Shown here piece by piece: positions 5,390-9,628 of a stretch of DNA of 9,628 nucleotides. Positions within the stretch are counted from its first letter, which is position 1, and every line of letters begins with the position of its first letter. This DNA comes from JBNKDD01 sp050288085. Lineage in GTDB: Bacteria; Chloroflexota; Anaerolineae; Aggregatilineales; UBA3940. The DNA lies in contig JBNKDD010000216.1 in NCBI GenBank assembly GCA_050288085.1, forward strand, positions 1-9,628. Direction: 5' to 3'. The notes under the pieces were generated by a model. It made no database searches, was not told the DNA's origin, and was given only the letters and a program-made list of their open reading frames with translations. The position numbers and the translations under genes were made by a program.

Positions 5390-7825
5390 ATGCGCTTTGG
5401 ATATTTTGACGACCAAAACCGCGAATACGTGATCACCCGGCCTGATACCCCCTTGCCCTGGATCAATTACCTGGGGAGTCAGGCATATTTTGGGATCATC
5501 TCGAATACGGCAGGCGGCTATTCTTTTTACCAGGATGCCCGGCTGCGCCGTCTGAGCCGCTACCGCTACAACAACGTCCCCTATGATGAGGGGGGGCGCT
5601 ATCTCTACCTGCGTGATAATGCCGATGGATCGTTCTGGTCCCCGTCCTGGCAGCCGACCCGCCACCAGGCGGAAGATTACGTGTGCAGGCATGGGCAGGG
5701 ATATACCACCATTGGTTCGACCTATGGCGGGATCAAGGCGGAAACCTGCTACTTCGTCCCGCTCGGTGAGAACCTCGAAGTCTGGCAGTTGACGGTCACC
5801 AATCAGCGCGAGACGCCCGCCGACCTGTCGGTCTTCTCGCTGGTCGAGTTTGCGCTGTGGGATGCCCAGGACGACGCGACCAATTTCCAGCGTAATTTCA
5901 ACATCGGCGAAGTCGAGATCGTGGACGGCGTGATCTACCATAAAACCGAGTACCGCGAACGGCGCGATCATTATGCTTATTTTGCCTGCTCGGAGGAACT
6001 TGCCGGGTTTGATACACAGCGTGAGGACTTCCTCGGCGCATACCGGGGTTGGAACGAACCCGCCGTCGTGGAGCAGGGCGAGTCAAAGAATTCAATAGCG
6101 CATGGCTGGGCACCGATTGGATCACATCACGTCAAGCTGACCCTCCAACCCGGCGAATCCCGCCAGGTGATCTTCTTGCTGGGCTACCAGGAAAATCCCA
6201 GGGACGATAAATTTGAGTCGCCAGGGGTGATCAATAAAAAAGAAGCGCAGCAGACTGTCGCGAAATATCTCGATGCAAAGCAGGTTGAAGCTGCGTTTGC
6301 TGCACTGCGGGATTATTGGAACGATCTACTCGGTATTCTCCAGGTGGAAACCCCCAGCGAGCATGTCAACCGGATGGTCAACATCTGGAATGCCTACCAG
6401 AACATGGTGACCTTCAATCTGTCGCGTTCGGCCTCCTACTTCGAATCAGGGGTAGGACGGGGGATGGGCTTCCGCGACTCGAACCAGGACTTGCTGGGCT
6501 TTGTCCATATGGTCCCGGAGCGTGCCCGCGAACGTCTTCTTGAACTGGCTGCCACCCAGCTTGAATCGGGCGGCGCTTATCACCAATACCAGCCGCTTAC
6601 CAAGCGGGGCAATGATGCGGTTGGCGGCAATTTCAACGACGATCCGCTGTGGTTGGTGCTGGCCGCTGCCGCCTATCTGAAGGAAACCGACGACTGGGAT
6701 ATCCTGAATGAGCAGGTTCCCTACGAGAATCAACCGGGCACCGAAGTCCCCCTGTATGACCATCTTAAGCGCAGCATGGATTACATCCTGGGTGGATTGG
6801 GGCCGCACGGCCTCCCCTTGATCGGGCGGGCTGACTGGAACGACTGCCTCAACCTGAATACCTTCTCTGAGGAACCGGGTCAATCCTTCCAGACTACCAC
6901 CCAACGTGATGGTAAGGTAGCCGAGTCGATCTTTATTGCGGGGATGTTTGTGCTGGCCGGTCAGGAGATGATCGCTATTGCCGAACGCTGCGGTTATGCT
7001 GACGAAGTCCAACATTATCAGGATGCCATTGCCAGCATGGAGCAAACCGTCAAAGAGCACGGCTGGGATGGCGAGTGGTTCCTGCGGGCTTACGACCATT
7101 ACGGGGACAAGGTCGGATCGAAAGAGTGCGATGAAGGCCAGATTTACGTCGAACCGCAGGGGATGTGCATTATGGCGGGCCTGGGCCTGGACGATGGCCG
7201 CGCCAAACAGACCCTTGAATCCGTCAATAAGCGGCTGGCAACCGAACATGGGATCGTCGTTCACCAACCGGCCTATACCTACTATCGCCTGAATCTCGGC
7301 GAGATTTCATCCTACCCGCCCGGCTACAAAGAGAACGCCAGCATCTTTTGCCACACCAATCCCTGGCTCATGATTGCAGAAGTGATACTGGGCAACGGCG
7401 ACCGCGCCTTTGATTACTATTCCCGGATATGCCCGTCCGCACGGGAAGCGATCAGCGAGGTACACCGCAGCGAACCTTACGTCTATGCTCAGACGATTGC
7501 CGGGCGGGATGCTCCTACTTTCGGCGAGGCGAAGAATTCCTGGCTGACCGGTACAGCCGCCTGGAATTACACCGCCATCACCCAGTGGATACTTGGTATC
7601 CGGGCTACCTATGGCGGCCTGAGCATCGAGCCGGTGATCCCGGCGGATTGGGAAGGCTTCACGGCCAGCCGTGTTTTCCGGGGTGTGACCTTCAACATTA
7701 CCGTCAAGCGGGCCGGGGCAGGGAACACGGTTGCCCTCACCGTTGATGGGGAACCGGTCGATGGGACGGTTGTCCCGCTGCCGGAAGGAAAAATCAGCGT
7801 TGAGGTAATCGCGACGCTGGCCTGA
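5390..7825 (+). CDS. cbp: GH94 cellobiose phosphorylase (EC 2.4.1.20)
   Basis: The enzyme splits cellobiose with phosphate into alpha-glucose 1-phosphate and glucose, saving one ATP over hydrolysis. The 811 residues match the length and layout of cellobiose phosphorylases: an N-terminal beta-sandwich (about 1-275), helical linker, (alpha/alpha)6 barrel (about 315-740) and C-terminal beta domain. From memory it resembles the Cellulomonas (Cellvibrio) gilvus enzyme closely throughout, from REYVITxPxTPxPWINYLG near the N-terminus on. The DWND motif (482-485) holds the catalytic aspartate region, and LTGTAAW (719-725) belongs to the phosphate-binding part. The closeness favours cellobiose over cellodextrin, chitobiose or laminaribiose. 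No signal peptide is present, so it acts in the cytoplasm. It starts 9 bp after the GH1 stop, with AAGG close to the ATG, and is last in the cluster. Confidence 0.96.
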   Translation: MRFGYFDDQNREYVITRPDTPLPWINYLGSQAYFGIISNTAGGYSFYQDARLRRLSRYRYNNVPYDEGGRYLYLRDNADGSFWSPSWQPTRHQAEDYVCRHGQGYTTIGSTYGGIKAETCYFVPLGENLEVWQLTVTNQRETPADLSVFSLVEFALWDAQDDATNFQRNFNIGEVEIVDGVIYHKTEYRERRDHYAYFACSEELAGFDTQREDFLGAYRGWNEPAVVEQGESKNSIAHGWAPIGSHHVKLTLQPGESRQVIFLLGYQENPRDDKFESPGVINKKEAQQTVAKYLDAKQVEAAFAALRDYWNDLLGILQVETPSEHVNRMVNIWNAYQNMVTFNLSRSASYFESGVGRGMGFRDSNQDLLGFVHMVPERARERLLELAATQLESGGAYHQYQPLTKRGNDAVGGNFNDDPLWLVLAAAAYLKETDDWDILNEQVPYENQPGTEVPLYDHLKRSMDYILGGLGPHGLPLIGRADWNDCLNLNTFSEEPGQSFQTTTQRDGKVAESIFIAGMFVLAGQEMIAIAERCGYADEVQHYQDAIASMEQTVKEHGWDGEWFLRAYDHYGDKVGSKECDEGQIYVEPQGMCIMAGLGLDDGRAKQTLESVNKRLATEHGIVVHQPAYTYYRLNLGEISSYPPGYKENASIFCHTNPWLMIAEVILGNGDRAFDYYSRICPSAREAISEVHRSEPYVYAQTIAGRDAPTFGEAKNSWLTGTAAWNYTAITQWILGIRATYGGLSIEPVIPADWEGFTASRVFRGVTFNITVKRAGAGNTVALTVDGEPVDGTVVPLPEGKISVEVIATLA

Positions 7826-7849
7826 CAAACTAGCATATTCCTCCTAATT

Positions 7850-7888
7850 GAAAACGCCTTCACCGGGTGCAGCCGTGAAGGCGTTTTC
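7850..7888. terminator. Bidirectional intrinsic terminator between convergent genes
   Basis: A perfect 14-bp inverted repeat (GAAAACGCCTTCAC and GTGAAGGCGTTTTC) encloses an 11-base loop. The stem ends in TTTTC on either strand, so both strands give a GC-rich stem followed by T residues. It lies 24 bp after the GH94 stop and 21 bp beyond the stop of the minus-strand gene at 7910, and should end both units. Confidence 0.9.
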
Positions 7889-7909
7889 TCATTCAAGCAA
7901 GCTAGTTAG

Positions 7910-8464
7910 TTAGTGGTTGCCATTTTCCCACCGGATATGAACGATCGTCTCCGGCCCACCTCGATCAAGGTGAGGTACTTCTTTGTCATAATACACGGAG
8001 AAACGGGTACCCTCCGGTAAAAACCGCATGGCCCAGCCGTGAGCGATGCCATAGACCAGGGCATCGGGGTACAGGTGCCGGTGAACGGTTTTGATGTGGG
8101 TGTCGCTCAGTTTTTCCATCGTGACTTCACCAATATCACCACCCCGATGATACATCTGGTAAAAATCATCCCACCGCGCCAGAACGGTTTCAAGCGATGC
8201 CTGTTCCAGTTCAGGGGGGATCGAGCCATTCTCTGCGATGGATATCCCTGTGCCGACGAATTCTGTTTCCCATGGACGCTCTGCCAGGAGATCGTTTAAG
8301 ACATTGAGCCAGTCCTGTGCCGGATACCATGCGTCAGGCTCTATGTTATCCAGGCCGTGTCTTTTGAGTATAGGTTCGATTACCTCTGTACTCAGGCTGT
8401 CGATCATGGAGAGCATTTTATGTCCGAGGACTTCAACTGCGGGGGAACAATTTAGAGTTCTCAT
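7910..8464 (-). CDS. Conserved-looking protein of unknown function
   Basis: This 184-residue soluble protein begins MRTLNCSPAVEVLGHKML. I do not recognise it with confidence. It has no signal peptide or membrane segment. The middle has YPAQDWLNVLNDLL and a region with GISIAENG, then DDFYQMYHRGGDIG, and the C-terminus ends in a beta-rich stretch with RGGPETIVHIRW. The general shape (helical first half, RGGDIG in the middle, closing tryptophan strand) reminds me of small sensor-like domains of the V4R or haem-NO-binding type, but their C-terminal cysteines are absent here; this is weak. ATG 8464 and GTG 8467 are both possible starts: GAGG lies 10 bases before the ATG and 7 before the GTG. It stands alone, convergent with the GH94 gene, with the shared terminator at its 3' end. 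Confidence 0.8.
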   Translation of the reverse strand: MRTLNCSPAVEVLGHKMLSMIDSLSTEVIEPILKRHGLDNIEPDAWYPAQDWLNVLNDLLAERPWETEFVGTGISIAENGSIPPELEQASLETVLARWDDFYQMYHRGGDIGEVTMEKLSDTHIKTVHRHLYPDALVYGIAHGWAMRFLPEGTRFSVYYDKEVPHLDRGGPETIVHIRWENGNH

Positions 8465-8597
8465 CACTTTTTTACCTCATAGTAGAGAATGACGAATATA
8501 CCAATGTTATATTCTTAGTATAGACAAAATTGGATAATTAGTGGCTTACAATAGGATTACAGCGAGAGGAGGCATTTATTTATTAAAGGAGTAAAAC

Positions 8598-8614
8598 CAC
8601 TACCTATGGTAGTG
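8598..8614. repeat. Left-end hairpin of the IS200-type element
   Basis: CACTACC and GGTAGTG form a perfect 7-bp stem around the loop TAT. Its position about 80 bp upstream of tnpA suits the subterminal left-end hairpin recognised by TnpA on single-stranded DNA. Confidence 0.65.
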
Positions 8615-8660
8615 TGTCCAGTGAATAGGGTTTAACCAGTCTAAGGGGGTATCATGAGGC

Positions 8661-8673
8661 CACCTGGAAGGTG
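8661..8673 (+). promoter_or_regulatory. Small hairpin upstream of the tnpA ribosome site
   Basis: CACCT and AGGTG form a 5-bp stem around GGA, 10 bases before the strong AGGAGG ribosome site of tnpA (8683-8688). IS200 leaders are known to fold to limit transposase translation, and this may be such an element. A related hairpin with the same CACCT/AGGTG core lies after the gene. Confidence 0.4.
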
Positions 8674-8693
8674 CGAAACTTCAGGAGGAAAAC

Positions 8694-9137
8694 ATGACAC
8701 CCCGATTTGAGAAACTATCCCATTCACTGTATGAATGCAAATACCACATCGTGTTCTGCCCGAAATACCGAATGCGAGTACTGAGAGACGAGATAGCAGA
8801 GTACACGCGACAACAGATCTATCAGCTTTGCCGACAGAAAGACCGGGTTCGGGTGTTGGAACTGAATGTCCAACCGGATCATGTCCATCTGGTGCTGAGC
8901 ATCCCGCCGAAATATGCGGTGTCGAACCTGATGGGCTATCTGAAAGGCAAACTGGCCTTGCGCTTGTTCAGCCAATTCGAGTACCTTGGCAAGCGATACT
9001 GGGGGCGGCACTTGTGGACACGAGGCTATTGTGTGAGCACCATTGGGCTAGATGAAGAGAAAATTCGCAAATATGTCCAATGGCAAGAGAAATGCGAAAA
9101 GGAACAAGAAGCCGCCCAACGCAGACTATTTGATTAA
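8694..9137 (+). CDS. tnpA: IS200/IS605-family Y1 HUH transposase TnpA
   Basis: This 147-residue single-strand transposase nicks and joins DNA at the element's hairpin ends. The HUH metal-binding motif is H63-V-H65 within QPDHVHLVLSIPPK, and the catalytic tyrosine is Y127 in IRKYVQWQEK, matching the position known from IS608 TnpA. YHIVFCPKYR (17-26) and LMGYLKGKLALRLF (79-92) are further family signatures. Length is normal and no residue needed for activity appears missing, so it may be functional. An AGGAGG ribosome site lies 5 bases before the ATG. REP-associated (RAYT) transposases are related, but this short protein with intact IS200 motifs and flanking hairpins fits an insertion sequence better. 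Confidence 0.95.
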   Translation: MTPRFEKLSHSLYECKYHIVFCPKYRMRVLRDEIAEYTRQQIYQLCRQKDRVRVLELNVQPDHVHLVLSIPPKYAVSNLMGYLKGKLALRLFSQFEYLGKRYWGRHLWTRGYCVSTIGLDEEKIRKYVQWQEKCEKEQEAAQRRLFD

Positions 9138-9161
9138 TCCATAACGTCTGACGATAAGAGC

Positions 9162-9176
9162 GCACCTTCTAGGTGC
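9162..9176 (+). repeat. Short hairpin between tnpA and the right end
   Basis: GCACCT and AGGTGC pair perfectly around TCT, 24 bp after the tnpA stop. There is no T-run. Its core repeats the stem sequence of the hairpin before tnpA (8661-8673). Confidence 0.45.
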
Positions 9177-9186
9177 ATAACCTAAA

Positions 9187-9207
9187 GCCACCACCTTTGG
9201 TGGTGGT
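9187..9207. repeat. Right-end hairpin of the IS200-type element
   Basis: CCACCACC and GGTGGTGG form a perfect 8-bp stem around TTT, with a further G-T pair outside. It marks the right end of the IS; the last base of its arm also begins the maturase stop codon on the minus strand. Confidence 0.7.
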
Positions 9208-9628
9208 CATTTACTGACATGATGGGCTTCAAGTGGTACATGGGTTGCCCCACAACATTCGCATTTCTCAGCTAGCAATCGTTTGGTCAGTTCACGTTGT
9301 CTTCCGAGAATGTTAAATGGTGGGATGGTGTCATTGGTATGGAATACCTTGGAGTGATATTTCAGTGGTTGTTCTCCACAGCGAGCAATCAAGGGTTTCT
9401 TGTTGGGGCGTTCGACAACAACAGATAGATGAGCACGGAAGTTGCCTTCCTTTGTCATGTAGCGTTTACAGCTTTGCGCTACAGTCAGTTTGTGCTTTTT
9501 GGCTAGCGTTTTACGACAAGACTGGGTGCAGGCCCAATAGACACGACTTAGTTCCGTGCTGATGTTGTAGGCCAGTTGGTAGTAGTTAACTAACCCTCTG
9601 AGTTGTGCGCTATAAGTCGAGACAATTT
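9207..9628 (-). pseudogene. ltrA: Group II intron maturase, C-terminal part, cut inside the HNH domain
   Basis: A frame open from the right edge of the window gives 139 residues. The first part, with YSAQLRGLVNYYQLAYN and VYWACTQSCRKTLAKKHKLT, is the maturase (X) domain of group II intron-encoded reverse transcriptases. The last part, RQRELTKRLLAEKCECCGATH followed by LEAHHVSK, is the start of their HNH endonuclease domain (C-x2-C-G, then HH). Family members usually continue with about 30-40 more residues, including a second cysteine-histidine cluster. Here the frame stops directly after HHVSK, exactly where the IS right end begins, so the IS or a linked deletion removed the end. The reverse transcriptase domains, if present, lie beyond the window. 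The downstream intron ribozyme domains V and VI are not seen before or after the IS. Confidence 0.85.

Larger units (their letters stand above)
8580..9210 (+). mobile_element. IS200/IS605-family element with tnpA only (ends approximate)
   Basis: A single Y1 transposase gene is flanked by short hairpins typical of IS200/IS605 ends, with no terminal inverted repeats and no visible target duplication, as expected for this family. The left hairpin is at 8598-8614 and the right one at 9187-9207. The exact cleavage sites are not resolved by eye; the limits given allow about 18 bases outside the left hairpin and 3 outside the right one. No tnpB accessory gene is present. The right end abuts a truncated group II intron maturase. 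Confidence 0.75.

Noticed and set aside
5381..7828. Long minus-strand open frames opposite the GH94 gene (5381-5971, 6446-7267, 7307-7828)
   Set aside because: They lie antisense to a strongly recognised enzyme gene, lack family motifs and look like by-products of its codon pattern.
8694..9137. REP-associated (RAYT) transposase domesticated for REP repeats
   Set aside because: The protein is short with IS200 signatures, and the hairpins occur only once at each end rather than as a repeat array.
8580..9210. A TnpB/omega-RNA system with the IS200/IS605 element
   Set aside because: No tnpB frame is present; the sequence to the right belongs to a group II intron maturase on the opposite strand.
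9317..9562. Plus-strand open frame at 9317-9562
   Set aside because: It is antisense to the maturase frame, which carries recognisable X and HNH motifs.

Overview
The window is 9.6 kb of bacterial chromosome with moderate GC, Shine-Dalgarno sites and sigma-70-like promoters. No gene fixes the taxon. A Chloroflexota (Anaerolineae-like) source is my guess from the gene mix: a moderate-GC sugar locus using a CelR/CebR-type operator, a PadR-controlled exporter, and a group II intron next to a solo IS200-type element. This is inference with low to moderate confidence.

Left part, minus strand (1-2706). A PadR-family repressor, an ABC ATPase and an ABC-2 permease form a tight operon. The first two genes overlap by 4 bp, and the permease start lies just after the ATPase stop. 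A near-consensus promoter drives the operon. Its -10, spacer and start-site region is packed with three AT-rich palindromes, the likely PadR operators. A strong hairpin plus T-tract ends the operon at 279-307. Beyond it a separate promoter drives an unidentified gene that runs off the left edge.

Centre, plus strand (2735-7825). A divergent promoter starts a cellobiose-use cluster: a LacI-family regulator, a GH1 beta-glucosidase and a GH94 cellobiose phosphorylase. The 14-bp palindrome TGGGAGCGCTCCCA lies at the predicted transcription start. This is the operator sequence known for the cellobiose-responsive CelR/CebR regulators of actinobacteria, so the cluster is probably derepressed by cellobiose. 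The two enzymes lack signal peptides and should split imported cellobiose or short beta-glucosides in the cytoplasm, by hydrolysis and by phosphorolysis. No sugar transporter or secreted cellulase lies in the window. A perfect 14-bp-stem hairpin at 7850-7888 ends the cluster and also serves the convergent gene.

Right part (7910-9628). A minus-strand gene of unknown function is followed by a solo-tnpA IS200/IS605 element with hairpin ends. That element abuts the 3' end of a group II intron maturase (minus strand) cut off inside its HNH endonuclease domain. This is the most rearranged part of the window.

No gene-free stretch exceeds 300 bases. The longest are 161-346 (promoter and terminator), 2634-2802 (divergent promoters and operators) and 8465-8693 (upstream region of the unknown gene plus the IS left end). 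I found no CRISPR array, tRNA, rRNA or riboswitch. Apart from the unknown gene and the regulatory details, the systems here belong to known families.
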